Below are positions 8,180-17,350 of a DNA stretch of 52,103 nucleotides, piece after piece. The stretch lies in NCBI RefSeq assembly GCF_009498525.1, contig NZ_QSNT01000013.1:6679-58781 (forward strand), given 5' to 3'. The notes under the pieces were generated by a model. The model searched no databases. It was not told where the DNA came from and was given only the letters and a program-made list of their open reading frames with translations. Origin of the DNA: Rhizobium sp. ICMP 5592 (GTDB taxonomy: Bacteria; Pseudomonadota; Alphaproteobacteria; Rhizobiales; Rhizobiaceae). The position numbers and the translations under genes are program-made. Numbering within the stretch: the stretch's first letter is position 1; the number at the start of each line of letters is the position of its first letter.

Positions 8180-9520
8180 TCACCCATATTGGCGAAAAAT
8201 CCACTCCCGGATGGGCTCGATCGTATAGGCGATGCGCCAGGTATTCCTGTGACCACTTGCGCCAGCCGCCGCCTGACCTTTGGGAATGACGGTGCCCTGA
8301 CGGAAGGCGACGTAATTGATGGGGCTGCCCTCCGCATCAATCTTGTCGAAGGCGGCGTGGAACTCGTCTGCCGTCCAGGTTCCGTCCCAGATGGCGCGAA
8401 CGACTTTTTCGCCTTGTTTTTCCAGCATCTCGGTGATCGCGTTCTGCCCCGGATAGGCTTTATCGTCATCCTGCGAGACCAATATCCAGAGCTTCTTCTT
8501 CGCGAGCGGCTTCACCAATGCTGGGTCCCACTGGCCGGCGACAAGGAAGGAGGCCGCGAAAAGATCCTGATACTTGATGTTCATGGCGATCGACATCATG
8601 CAGCCGCCTGACTGGCCGGTCGCATAGAGCCGCTTCTTATCGATGTTGTATTCGTCCGTCAGCGCTTTCACGAGGTCGATCGTGGTATCGAGCATGTTCG
8701 AGGTTTGGGAACCGTCGTCGGCGATGATTTCGGCATATTGTGGGGCCAGCACGAAGCAAGGGCGTGCCGCCTGATCCTCCGGGCTCGCCCAGACGACCGC
8801 GCCCAGCCCCTGGAACAGGGTGCTCCGCGTCACATCGCTGGTGGCGCCGGCGTCGTGCATGAACAGCACGAGCGGATAGGATTTGGTCGCGTCATAGGTC
8901 TTCGGGACGAACAGATTGTAGCGCAGTAGAGCGCCGGTGCTTGGATCGTTGAATTCCAGCTGACGGAAATCATCGATGATCAGGTTCTCGACGCCCGTCG
9001 TCGCCAACGGTTTGGCGCTCGCGGGAATGACATCACCGCCAGCTGCCGGGAGAGGTCCGGATTGCACGACCGTGGCCTCGGCTGTCCGATAGACCGTGTC
9101 GTAGGGTGGAATATCGCCGGCCTTTCCCGGACCGCCGGGTCCCTTGGGCGGCGTGTTTCCGCCGCCTTGCGGCTGCACCTTTTCGGCAAGCGCTGCGTTG
9201 GCATCCTCGGGCGAAAGAACGACGATGACAAACCGCCCCAGCTCCGCCCGGCCGGCCGGATTTGGCGTTATGCTTGTGAAGACACCGGTGACAGTCCTGC
9301 CCTCGACGGTGAAGCTGGCGGGCGACAGGTCCGAGCCTTTCAGCGGCGCGGTATATTCCACGGCCACCGCCGTCAGGCGGATGCCGTCTCCGAAGACGTT
9401 CGTGATCGCCGTGGCTGCTTTCGCGGATCCGGCGCCATTCTGAGCGAAGGTTGGAGCGCTAGCCGCAACCAGGACGCCGGTTGTCGCAGTCATCATCAGG
9501 AAATCGCGACGTAATATCAT
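8180..9520 (-). CDS. Tat-exported alpha/beta hydrolase, PHB-depolymerase/feruloyl-esterase-like
   Basis: 446 residues from the ATG at 9520, chosen because AGAGAG precedes it and it opens with a twin-arginine signal (ILRRDFLMMTATTG then an Ala-rich h-region). The first 150 residues form a beta-rich extension with a Gly/Pro linker. The C-terminal half is an esterase of the PHB depolymerase-like group: nucleophile elbow ATGQSGGCMMS, probable acid in LVSQDDDKAYP, and His in ASGHRNTWRIAY. It should act in the periplasm or outside on an ester, but the substrate is unknown. It is transcribed away from the padR unit across a 233-base gap. Its 3' end meets an IS6 scrap yet appears complete. Confidence 0.75.
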   Translation of the reverse strand: MILRRDFLMMTATTGVLVAASAPTFAQNGAGSAKAATAITNVFGDGIRLTAVAVEYTAPLKGSDLSPASFTVEGRTVTGVFTSITPNPAGRAELGRFVIVVLSPEDANAALAEKVQPQGGGNTPPKGPGGPGKAGDIPPYDTVYRTAEATVVQSGPLPAAGGDVIPASAKPLATTGVENLIIDDFRQLEFNDPSTGALLRYNLFVPKTYDATKSYPLVLFMHDAGATSDVTRSTLFQGLGAVVWASPEDQAARPCFVLAPQYAEIIADDGSQTSNMLDTTIDLVKALTDEYNIDKKRLYATGQSGGCMMSIAMNIKYQDLFAASFLVAGQWDPALVKPLAKKKLWILVSQDDDKAYPGQNAITEMLEKQGEKVVRAIWDGTWTADEFHAAFDKIDAEGSPINYVAFRQGTVIPKGQAAAGASGHRNTWRIAYTIEPIREWIFRQYG

Positions 9521-9709
9521 ATCCGTTCTCTCTTTCAGTTCGAAAGCACCCTCAAGGATGCGCCATGCCTTTGACACTTCGTCGCTCAGTTCATCATCCT
9601 AGCAGCTGAGGCCGAAAGGCAAACAAGGCTGCTCTCGTCGAGCAGGGACAAGCGGAAACCGTTTGGCAGCAATTCGCGCAAGTTATCACAGCCTCCGGGG
9701 TACAATCCC

Positions 9710-9746
9710 GATATATCTTGATTTCCGATATATCGAGATATATATC
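9710..9746 (+). promoter_or_regulatory. Cluster of GATATATC palindromes, probable PadR operator
   Basis: GATATATC occurs at 9710-9717 and 9727-9734, and GATATATATC at 9737-9746, ending seven bases before the padR ATG. Step sizes are 17 and 10 bases. AT-rich palindromes overlapping the leader of a padR gene fit autoregulation by the encoded repressor; that assignment is inference. Confidence 0.55.
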
Positions 9747-9753
9747 GAAAATC

Positions 9754-10281
9754 ATGAGAAGCAAGCACCCACATGCACCCGACGGCCATCACCACCACGG
9801 CAAGCACGACCGGGGCAAGGAGGGCAAGCGGTTATTCGACTATGGTGAACTGCGTCTTCTGCTGCTCGCCATGATCGTCGAGAAACCCTCACATGGCTAC
9901 GACCTCATGAAGGCAATTGAGGAGCGCATGGGTGGAAGCTATTCGCCCAGCCCAGGCGTCATCTACCCGACTTTGTCCTGGCTCGAGGATATGGGTTACG
10001 CCGCGATCGACACCGAACAACCAGGCCGGAAGCGTTACCGCATCACGGCGGAAGGTGAAGCATTTCTCGTTGCGAACCGCAGCGCCGCGGACGAGCTCCT
10101 CACCCGAACGAGTTCCACCAGGAGTGGGGGTGCCGATCCTGTTCCCGCATCCGTCATTCGCGCCATGGAAAACCTGAAGCTAGCGCTACGCCTTCGGTTG
10201 CGTGGTCCGCTCGACGAGCCGTCCACCGAGGCGATCGCGACCGCGCTGGATGCCGCGGCGCAAGCGATCGAACGAAGCTAA
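9754..10281 (+). CDS. PadR-family repressor with His-rich N-terminus (NfeR/YqjI-like metal sensor)
   Basis: 175 residues from the ATG at 9754; the frame is open upstream to 9718 but that lies in the operator. Residues 4-22 are metal-ligand rich (HPHAPDGHHHHGKHDRG), followed by a PadR winged helix: LFDYGELRLLLLAMIVEKPSHGYDLMKAIEERM and SPSPGVIYPTLSWLEDMGY. This layout, His-rich leader plus the SPGVIYPTL domain, is that of E. coli YqjI/NfeR, a nickel-responsive repressor. Here it likely senses nickel or a similar divalent metal and controls itself and the two genes after it (27-base gap to the next start). The metal is not proven by sequence. Confidence 0.85.
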   Translation: MRSKHPHAPDGHHHHGKHDRGKEGKRLFDYGELRLLLLAMIVEKPSHGYDLMKAIEERMGGSYSPSPGVIYPTLSWLEDMGYAAIDTEQPGRKRYRITAEGEAFLVANRSAADELLTRTSSTRSGGADPVPASVIRAMENLKLALRLRLRGPLDEPSTEAIATALDAAAQAIERS

Positions 10282-10308
10282 CCGACGATAGAATAGCGAG
10301 AGCAGCAA

Positions 10309-11433
10309 ATGAAAAAGGTAATTCTTGCCGCCTTGGCGTCCGCAATCGCTCTGCCGGTTGTGGCCGTGGTTTCGGGATATGTCAGCCCGCGGGCAATCGC
10401 CGCCGACCAGGCTTCGCCCGATGCTCAGACAAAGGCGATCGTGGGCGCTGCCAGCGCCTTCCTTGAGACTCTCGGCACCGATCAGCACGATAAGGTCTCC
10501 TTTCCCTTTTCCGTCGAAAAAACGGCGACGGCGGCAATGTTTAAAGGCGGCAAGGACGGCCGCATGACGTTCGTTGGGGAGCAATACGGCAAAGCCGTCT
10601 GGTCGAACTATCCCGTCAGCGATGTGATCCGTCCCGGCATTACCCTTGGCAGCCTGACTGAGACGCAGCGCGACGCGGCCATGCGCCTGCTGACGGCCTT
10701 GCTCAGTCCGCAGGGCTACCAGAAGGTCCTGGACATCATGGGTTCCGACCAGGCGCTGTCGGAGGGGGGAACACTATTCTCGTCAGGGACGAAATTCTAC
10801 ACCATCGGGATTTTCGGAACACCGAGTGTAAGCGAGCCATGGATGGTCCAGTTCGGCGGACATCATCTCGGGCTGAATGTTGTCATCGCAAAGGCACGAG
10901 GCGTGATGACGCCAACGCTGACAGGCGCTCAACCCGCCGTCTACACGAGCAACGGCAAGACCATACGGGTGCTCGCGCAGGAAAACGACAAGGCTTTCGC
11001 ATTGCTTGACACCCTCGATGAAGCCCAGCGAAAGCAAGCCATCCTCAACTACCAAGTCTCGGACCTTGTGCTTGGGCCGGGTCATGAAGGAGAGACAATC
11101 GTTCCCGAAGGGCTGAAGGCATCGGAGATGAATGCCGATCAGAAAGCTCTCCTTCTGGATCTCATATCCCAATGGGCAGGCATCATAAATCCTGCCTACG
11201 CCAAGGCGCGTATGGATGAAATCAGCGCCGGGCTCGATGACACCTACTTCGCGTGGAGCGGGCCGACGACGCACGAACCTGGAAAGAACGGGTCTTCCTA
11301 TTATCGAATCCAGGGCCCGAAAGTGATTATCGAATTCTCGCCGCAGAGTGTCGGCGGCGACCTCACCATGCATGTCCATACGATCTATCGTGATCCATCG
11401 AATGACTATGGGCGCGAGCTTACCGCAGAATGA
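10309..11433 (+). CDS. DUF3500-domain secreted protein
   Basis: 374 residues with a signal peptide (MKKVILAALASAIALPVVAVVSG). The mature protein matches DUF3500: QTKAIVGAASAFLETL near the start, the conserved EPWMVQFGGHHLGLNVV segment at about 180, and WSGPTTHEPGKNGSSYYRIQGPKVIIEFSPQ near the end. The biochemical role of the family is not established; the paired His in GGHH and the setting suggest handling of a metal or metal chelate in the periplasm. Its stop overlaps the start of the HupE/UreJ-like gene (ATGA), so the two are translationally coupled, and it follows padR closely. Confidence 0.8.
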   Translation: MKKVILAALASAIALPVVAVVSGYVSPRAIAADQASPDAQTKAIVGAASAFLETLGTDQHDKVSFPFSVEKTATAAMFKGGKDGRMTFVGEQYGKAVWSNYPVSDVIRPGITLGSLTETQRDAAMRLLTALLSPQGYQKVLDIMGSDQALSEGGTLFSSGTKFYTIGIFGTPSVSEPWMVQFGGHHLGLNVVIAKARGVMTPTLTGAQPAVYTSNGKTIRVLAQENDKAFALLDTLDEAQRKQAILNYQVSDLVLGPGHEGETIVPEGLKASEMNADQKALLLDLISQWAGIINPAYAKARMDEISAGLDDTYFAWSGPTTHEPGKNGSSYYRIQGPKVIIEFSPQSVGGDLTMHVHTIYRDPSNDYGRELTAE

Positions 11434-12599
11434 GCTTTCGCTTTTTCGTCGCCTTCGTATTTGCTCTTATGTCGCTGACGGTGTCTGTCTCAGCTCATCG
11501 GCTGGATGAATATCTACAGGCCACGACGATTGGACTGGCCAGGGATCATGTCGCGCTGCAACTGCGGTTGACGCCCGGAGTGGACGTCGCCTCGAAAGTG
11601 CTGGCTGAGATCGACACCAACAGAGATGGTGTCATTTCGCAGGACGAGCAACAGGCATATGCCGATCGTGTTCGCCAGGACCTGTCGCTGGCGGTCGATG
11701 GCAACAAGATCGGGCTGCGGCTGGTTTCAGCGGCCTTTCCGTCGGCGAACCAGATGACGAAGGCCCTGGGCGAAATGCTCTTGCTGTTCCGCGCCGATTG
11801 CGTCCTCAGCGGCGCTGAACACAGCCTCGCATATGAGAATCGCCATGATCGGCCGCTTACCGTCTACCTCGTCAACACGCTGATGCCGGATACGGCGGAT
11901 ATCCAAATCACCGGGCAAACTCGAAGTTTCGACCAGTCGTCCTATAGGCTGGATTTCAACGCAGGCTCGACCCCAAACACGAAGCAGGGTCTCGAACGTG
12001 GCGATGCGCGCTCGATCGTCGTCACCTACTTCCTGCACGGCGTGCACCACATCCTCACGGGCTTTGATCACCTGCTGTTCATCAGCGCTCTGGTTCTGGC
12101 GGCAACCACACTCTGGGATCTGGTCAAGGTCGTGTCGGCGTTCACGGTGGCGCATTCCATCACCTTGGCGCTTGCGGCGCTCGGCCTGGTTCATATCCCA
12201 GAGGCGGTGGTCGAACCGGTGATAGCGGCAAGTATCGTGTTCGTAGCGATACAGAACATCTTCTCACCGGGACATGCTCGTGGTGGCAGCCGGTTGATCG
12301 TCGCCTTCATCTTCGGTCTGTTTCACGGCCTGGGCTTTGCCGGAGGGCTGCTTGAGATCATGTATCAAATGCAGGCGCAGACCGTTATCCTGGCGATCTT
12401 CGGGTTCAGTCTCGGCGTCGAGGCCGCAAATCAGCTCGTGCTCTTGCCGCTATTTGCGGCCCTGAAGTTTGTGCCCGGCGTTCGATCAGATTCCACGAAA
12501 GCGCCACGCATCTCGGGGACTATACGTCAGGTAGGATCAGTGGCGACTTCACTGGCGGGCACTTACTATCTCGCCCTCGCTCTTGCAGGCGTGGCGTAA
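11430..12599 (+). CDS. HupE/UreJ-like membrane protein with EF-hand, putative metal importer
   Basis: 389 residues: signal peptide (1-22), a periplasmic region with a canonical 12-residue EF-hand loop (DTNRDGVISQDE, about 63-74), and a C-terminal membrane domain of five to six helices. The membrane domain carries HupE/UreJ-type His motifs: LHGVHHILTGFDHLLF, FTVAHSITLAL and GLFHGLGFAGGL. HupE and UreJ proteins import nickel (or cobalt) for hydrogenase or urease. No such enzyme is encoded nearby, so the metal would serve a product made elsewhere. Last gene of the padR unit, coupled to the DUF3500 gene. Nickel is favoured because the neighbouring regulator is NfeR-like; this is inference. Confidence 0.8.
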   Translation: MSFRFFVAFVFALMSLTVSVSAHRLDEYLQATTIGLARDHVALQLRLTPGVDVASKVLAEIDTNRDGVISQDEQQAYADRVRQDLSLAVDGNKIGLRLVSAAFPSANQMTKALGEMLLLFRADCVLSGAEHSLAYENRHDRPLTVYLVNTLMPDTADIQITGQTRSFDQSSYRLDFNAGSTPNTKQGLERGDARSIVVTYFLHGVHHILTGFDHLLFISALVLAATTLWDLVKVVSAFTVAHSITLALAALGLVHIPEAVVEPVIAASIVFVAIQNIFSPGHARGGSRLIVAFIFGLFHGLGFAGGLLEIMYQMQAQTVILAIFGFSLGVEAANQLVLLPLFAALKFVPGVRSDSTKAPRISGTIRQVGSVATSLAGTYYLALALAGVA

Positions 12600-12793
12600 C
12601 AGCCGGATGGAATTCCGCCCGCTCGAAACCCGCTCAACCTCGGTTATAATATGATTATCGAATTAGAGAGCGTGGTACCGATCGTGACCACGAGTTCATC
12701 TGTTAGCGCCGATCCACACTGATCAGCACTCTAGCTTATTGTTTCTACACAATTCCGGACGGAAAACCGCTACGCACTTTTCCTGGAATTGCG

Positions 12794-13887
12794 CTAGACG
12801 CACTTCTTCTTCTGTCGATAGACGTCCACGATCACAGCGGTCACGATGATGACGCCCTTGATGATTTCCTGGTGGTACGCATCCACCCTCAGGGACGTGA
12901 ACCCGGAGGTCATCACGCCCAGGATAATCGTGCCGGTAATGCGTCCTACCCCACCGGTCAGGGAGGTACCGCCGATGACGGTGGCGGCGATGGCGTCGTG
13001 TTCGTACATGACGCCCATTCCGGCCTGAGCGGTTTCCGCCCTGGCAGCGGTCACCACACCGGCAAGGCCTGCCAGCAATCCGGTGATTGCATAGACCTTC
13101 AACAAGTGAGTCTCGATATTGATGCCGGATACCCGCGCTGCCTGGGCATTCGCTCCAATCGCGTAGGTGAATTTTCCGTATCGGGTGTATCTCAGAGCAA
13201 TGTGGAAGGTCACAGCGACCGCGAGGAATACGAATACCGGGGTCATCCCACTTCCGATGAAGTTGAACTGGTCCGTCAGCCCCGAAACCGGTTGCCCCTT
13301 GGTATACCATTTGGACACGCCACGAGCGGACACCATCATGCCAAGGGTCGCGATGAAAGGCGGAATTCGCATGTATGCGATGAGTGCGCCGTTCAACAAT
13401 CCGGCAAGCAGCCCGACACCGATCGGGATGATTGCCGGCAAGTCGGTCAGGGAGGGGTAGAGCACCCTCCCCCAGGTGGGGATTGAGCGTAGCCAACGGC
13501 AATCATCGCCGTCATGCCGACGACCGAGCCGGACGAGAGATCGATACCGCCGGTGATGATGACCTGCGTGACGCCAACCGAGATTATGCCGATCACCGAT
13601 ACCTGGAGTATCATGATCGTCAGGCGCTGTGGGTTCATCAGGAAACTTTGGTGCGCGACCGTCCAGCCAAGAACCTCGAAAATCAGCGCGATCCCACTTG
13701 CGCGCATAGCCTGTAGCATCGGAATTGCGCCGTCGTAGCCGACAATCCCATGCTGCATGTCGATCGTGATCGAATCATAGCCCTGAGCTGCCATGATTTC
13801 GGCACTGAACGAATTGGCTATCGACAGCCAGCCGTTCAGCACAGCTTTCCCATCCGCCCAACTGCTCTTCACACCATTCTTGATCAT
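12794..13887 (-). pseudogene. Chimeric, frameshifted gene: HpcH/HpaI aldolase 5' end fused to RbsC-type ABC permease
   Basis: The start (ATG 13887) encodes about 66 residues of an HpcH/HpaI aldolase (MIKNGVKSSWADGK through QAMRASGI). At about 13690 the same frame switches into a sugar ABC permease (LIFEVLGWTVAHQSFLMNPQ, QVIITGGIDLSSGSVVGMTA). A one-base loss in a C run (forward GGGG 13478-13481) moves the rest into another frame, which continues YPSLTDLPAIIPIGVGLLAG to the stop at 12794 with the usual TGGVGRITGT and YRQKKK end. The permease has lost its first residues and the aldolase about three quarters of its length. The aldolase part is 42 of 66 residues identical by eye to the intact aldolase at 35663-36472. 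A deletion fusing two genes is the simplest origin. Confidence 0.8.
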
Positions 13888-13898
13888 TCGATTATTCC

Positions 13899-14489
13899 TT
13901 AGGCCATCATTTGCGAGAGCTTGACGTTGGTGTAGTCGAGGATACCTTCGGATCCGCCTTCCCGACCCATTCCGCTCGCCTTGATCCCACCGAACGGCGC
14001 CTCCGCGGCCGCCAGAGCAAAGCTGTTCACGCCAACCATCCCGGCTTCAAGGCGGGCAGCAGCCTCCCGTGCGCGTTTTGCATCCTGGGTGAAGACATAG
14101 GCCGACAGGCCCATTTCGGACGCATTTGCCCACTCGAAAACCTCATCGACATGCGCAAACGAGGTGATGGCAGCGATCGGTCCGAAATTTTCGTCGGCAA
14201 GTGCTTTGGCATCGTCCGGCAGACCGGTGATCACGGTCGGCTCAAAGAAAAAGCCGGCGTTCAGTTCCGCCGGGCGTTTGCCGCCCGCCAGAATCTTGCC
14301 GCCCCGATCCCGAGGGTCAGCCACGACGTCCTCGATCGCGCTCATTCGACGCCGATTGATCAACGGACCCATCTGAGTGCTTTCATACAGCCCATGCCCA
14401 AGTTTGATTTTCTGCGCGCGAGCCGCAAAGCCCTGCGAGAAGGAATCATACAGGGACTCGCGAATGTAAAAGCGGTCAGGCGTCACGCA
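13899..14489 (-). pseudogene. C-terminal half of a succinate-semialdehyde-type aldehyde dehydrogenase
   Basis: Recognisable from CVTPDRFYIRESL at about 14489, the point of the catalytic Cys in this family, to the normal end LDYTNVKLSQMMA. Motifs such as QMGPLINRRR, DENFGPIAAI, GLSAYVFT and FGGIKASGMGREGG match the full-length paralogue at 36484-37920. The NAD-binding N-terminal half and the Glu-containing segment are missing, replaced by about 27 unrelated codons. It precedes the aldolase 5' piece on the same strand, reproducing the ALDH-aldolase order seen at 35.7-37.9 kb. Confidence 0.8.
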
Positions 14490-14582
14490 CTTCATCGACT
14501 CAAAACCAAGTGTCGGCTCGATCTGCCTTGGTTCTCGCCGAGTGACACTATCCATGCCTTTAGCTGACAACAGTGCGGAAAC

Positions 14583-15617
14583 TCAGATATTTGAGGCGGT
14601 ATAGATATCGAAAGGCAAGATATGCTGGGATATCTGAGGCACCCGGTCGGCACCCAATGCTTCCGCCATCGCGCGCACCAGCGTCTCTGCCAACAGCCGC
14701 TGTGGATGCGACAGGACGACTTTGATCAGTCCCTCCGCCAGACCAGTGCGCGTCTCGTTTGTCAGTTCATGTGCGACGACCACCAGACGCTTTGCCGCCT
14801 GCCCTCCATCCTCGCGAAGGGCGCGCATCACCCCGGTTATGCCGCCCCCTGCCACGTAGAGCCCCACCCAATCTGCCTCGGAGCGCAGAAGCCTCTGTGT
14901 GAATTCGTAGGCCAACAGCGGTTCTTCCAGCGTCCCGAGTGTTTCCATCATTTGGAAATCGGAGGCGCTCTCACGAAAGTAAGATCGAAAGCCCATCTCG
15001 CACAGCTCCTGCGCCAGATAGCGGTGGCTTCCGACGAATACGGCTACTTTGCCGGGCCTCGGGTTCACATTGTCTATGAACCAGGCTGCGGTCCGCCCTT
15101 TCTTGACGCAATCATTGCCAACATAGCCGGCTCGCCCGGGGCCGGTGAGGTCCGAGATCATCGTGAACACGGGAATGCCCTCCGCCTCCAGCCCATCGAC
15201 GACGTGGTTCACTTGCGGATGATCGGAAGTGATCATGCCGATGGCATCCACCTCACGGCTCAGCATCAGGATAGCCTCTGCGGCTTTGTCCGGGCTCAGG
15301 TCGTCCATGAAGCGGACGACCGCCCTTCCATGCGCGTCCGGATAGACCTCGACCGCCTTCGTCAAAACGTCGGCCCACATTTGATAGAGCTTGCGATGGG
15401 ATTGCTTCAACAGAAAGCCAAGCTTGATGACGGGCTTGTCGCTCTCCATTCGTCGCCGAATGGCCGTCACGCCGTGAAATCCGATCTTCTCAGCCGCCAG
15501 CAGCACCCGTTCCGCCGTTTGCGGACGGACCGGATCGCGGCCATTCAGCACGCGATCGACCGTCGAGACACCTACATTTGCCGCTTTTGCTAAGTCGGCG
15601 ATCGTCGGTCGGCTCAT
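14583..15617 (-). CDS. LacI-family transcriptional regulator
   Basis: 344 residues. Residues 4-50 are a LacI DNA-binding domain (TIADLAKAANVGVSTVDRVLNGRDPVRPQTAERV), with the hinge helix replaced by a longer linker. The remainder is a periplasmic-binding-protein fold for a sugar-like effector (IKLGFLLKQSH, AIGMITSDHPQVNHVVDGLEAEGIPV). GGGAGAA precedes the ATG. It is divergent from the RbsABC-type importer genes starting at 15779 and most likely controls them, with an inverted repeat in the shared promoter as candidate operator. The effector is probably the transported sugar or cyclitol; unknown. Confidence 0.88.
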   Translation of the reverse strand: MSRPTIADLAKAANVGVSTVDRVLNGRDPVRPQTAERVLLAAEKIGFHGVTAIRRRMESDKPVIKLGFLLKQSHRKLYQMWADVLTKAVEVYPDAHGRAVVRFMDDLSPDKAAEAILMLSREVDAIGMITSDHPQVNHVVDGLEAEGIPVFTMISDLTGPGRAGYVGNDCVKKGRTAAWFIDNVNPRPGKVAVFVGSHRYLAQELCEMGFRSYFRESASDFQMMETLGTLEEPLLAYEFTQRLLRSEADWVGLYVAGGGITGVMRALREDGGQAAKRLVVVAHELTNETRTGLAEGLIKVVLSHPQRLLAETLVRAMAEALGADRVPQISQHILPFDIYTASNI

Positions 15618-15618
15618 T

Positions 15619-15671
15619 GGAATTCTCCCATCTAATGAAAGCTATTATGGGATAATTTGGGAGAAAATTCC
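15619..15671. promoter_or_regulatory. Inverted-repeat region in the LacI/importer divergent promoter
   Basis: GGAATTCTCCC (15619-15629) and GGGAGAAAATTCC (15659-15671) form an imperfect inverted repeat, with a further ATGGGATAATTTGGGA in between (15646-15661). The position between the two divergent genes suits a LacI-type operator. The left arm also contains the ribosome site of the lacI-type gene, which weakens the case. Confidence 0.35.
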
Positions 15672-15778
15672 ATCGGCAAATTGACAGAAAATGGGGAAAT
15701 GTGGTGGTTAAGCCGCCAGTGGAGGAGGCGTTCGGTTCGTTCCGGGCGCACGAAATATCCTTTCGGAAGGATCGGCAC

Positions 15779-17350
15779 ATGCCAACGACGAGAGATTCGG
15801 CGAACCTATCCGCACGCCCTTACGCGGCCCGGGGAGACGCGGCGGTGGACGGTTTCGTCCTTGAGATGCGCAACATCACGAAGGCTTTTCCCGGCGTTCT
15901 CGCCCTGGATGGAATGAACCTCAAGGTTCGCGCCGGCAAGGTCCATGTGCTCGTCGGAGAGAACGGCGCCGGCAAGTCGACGCTCATGAAGATCCTCAGC
16001 GGCACCTATTCCATCGATGGCGGTGAGATCATCTTCAAAGGCGAGGAACTGAGTTCGCAGAATACCGCTGCGGCGCTAGCCCGGGGCATCTCCATGATTC
16101 ATCAGGAGCTGAGCCCCGTCCTCGACATGACGATCGCCGAAAACATCTTTCTCGGTCGCGAACCAACCCTGGCGAGCAAGGGGCCACTGTCGCGTTTCGT
16201 CGATTTCCAGAGGATGAACGCCGACACGCATGCGCTGCTGGATCGGCTTGGCCTCAAATACACTCCCGACACGCGAATGCGCGATCTTTCGATTGCGGCC
16301 ATGCAGCTGATCGAAATCGTCAAGGCGATTTCACGCGAAGCATCGCTCGTCATCATGGACGAGCCGACCTCGGCGATCAGCGACACCGAAGTAGCCATGC
16401 TCTTCCGCCAGATCGCCGATCTGAAGGCGAACGGCGTCGCGGTGATCTACATCACCCATAAAATGGATGAAATCTTCCCGATCGCGGACGACATCACGGT
16501 CATGCGCGACGGCCAGTTCGTCGCGGCAGCCCCCGCCAGTGATTATGACACGAACAAGCTGATCTCGCAGATGGTCGGCCGAACCATATCGAACATCTTT
16601 CCGAAGGAAGACGTCCCGATCGGTGATGTCGTTCTTTCTGTCGAAGGCCTCAGCCGCCATGGCACTTTCAAAGACGTCACTTTTTCGGTTCGCGCGGGCG
16701 AGATTGTCGGCCTCGCGGGCCTGATCGGCGCGGGGCGAACGGAAGTTGCCAGGGTAATTTTCGGTCTCGATGCTTGCGATGGCGGAACGATCCGGCTGAA
16801 TGGCGTAGCGCTGAAGGTCACATCCCCGGCCCAGGCCATCTCTCACGGGATCGCCATGGTGTCGGAAGACCGGAAGGCAGAAGGCCTCGTCCTTTGTCGC
16901 TCCGTCGGGGAAAACATCTCGCTCGCCAATCTCAAGAAGTTTGCGTCCGGTCTTTTCATCAGCGAGAGGCAGGAAGAAACCGCCGCCCAACGCATGATCA
17001 AGATGCTGCAGATCAAGACGCCGGACACCGCCATGATCGTCGAGAACCTGAGTGGCGGAAACCAGCAGAAGATCGTGCTGGCGAAATGGCTCCTCGGCGA
17101 TCTGAAGCTGCTGATACTCGATGAACCCACGCGCGGCATCGACGTCGGATCGAAATCCGAGATCCATCGATTGATGACGGAATTCGCCCGGCAGGGACTG
17201 GCGATCATCATGATCTCGTCCGAACTGCCGGAAATTCTGGGAATGAGCGATCGCGTCGTGGTCATGAGCGAGGGCCGCGTCGCCGGCGAACTGACAAGAA
17301 GCGAGGCCGATCAGGAAAGCATCATGCGCCTCGCAACGGGAGGACATTGA
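15779..17350 (+). CDS. RbsA-type sugar ABC transporter ATP-binding protein (two ATPase domains)
   Basis: 523 residues from the ATG at 15779 (GGAAGG eight bases upstream; the frame is open further 5'). Domain one has Walker A GENGAGKST and Walker B VIMDEPTSAIS. Domain two has the degenerate P-loop GLIGAGRTEVAR usual for RbsA/MglA proteins, signature LSGGNQQK and LILDEPTRGIDVG. This is the cytoplasmic motor of a CUT2-family importer for pentoses, hexoses or cyclitols. Its stop overlaps the permease start by one base (TGATG). The operon continues with permease, binding protein and catabolic genes and is probably controlled by the divergent LacI protein. Confidence 0.9.
   Translation: MPTTRDSANLSARPYAARGDAAVDGFVLEMRNITKAFPGVLALDGMNLKVRAGKVHVLVGENGAGKSTLMKILSGTYSIDGGEIIFKGEELSSQNTAAALARGISMIHQELSPVLDMTIAENIFLGREPTLASKGPLSRFVDFQRMNADTHALLDRLGLKYTPDTRMRDLSIAAMQLIEIVKAISREASLVIMDEPTSAISDTEVAMLFRQIADLKANGVAVIYITHKMDEIFPIADDITVMRDGQFVAAAPASDYDTNKLISQMVGRTISNIFPKEDVPIGDVVLSVEGLSRHGTFKDVTFSVRAGEIVGLAGLIGAGRTEVARVIFGLDACDGGTIRLNGVALKVTSPAQAISHGIAMVSEDRKAEGLVLCRSVGENISLANLKKFASGLFISERQEETAAQRMIKMLQIKTPDTAMIVENLSGGNQQKIVLAKWLLGDLKLLILDEPTRGIDVGSKSEIHRLMTEFARQGLAIIMISSELPEILGMSDRVVVMSEGRVAGELTRSEADQESIMRLATGGH

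Noticed and set aside
12671..12692. CGTGGT/ACCACG hairpin after the HupE/UreJ-like gene
   Set aside because: Only six pairs with no T run; not strong enough to list as a terminator.
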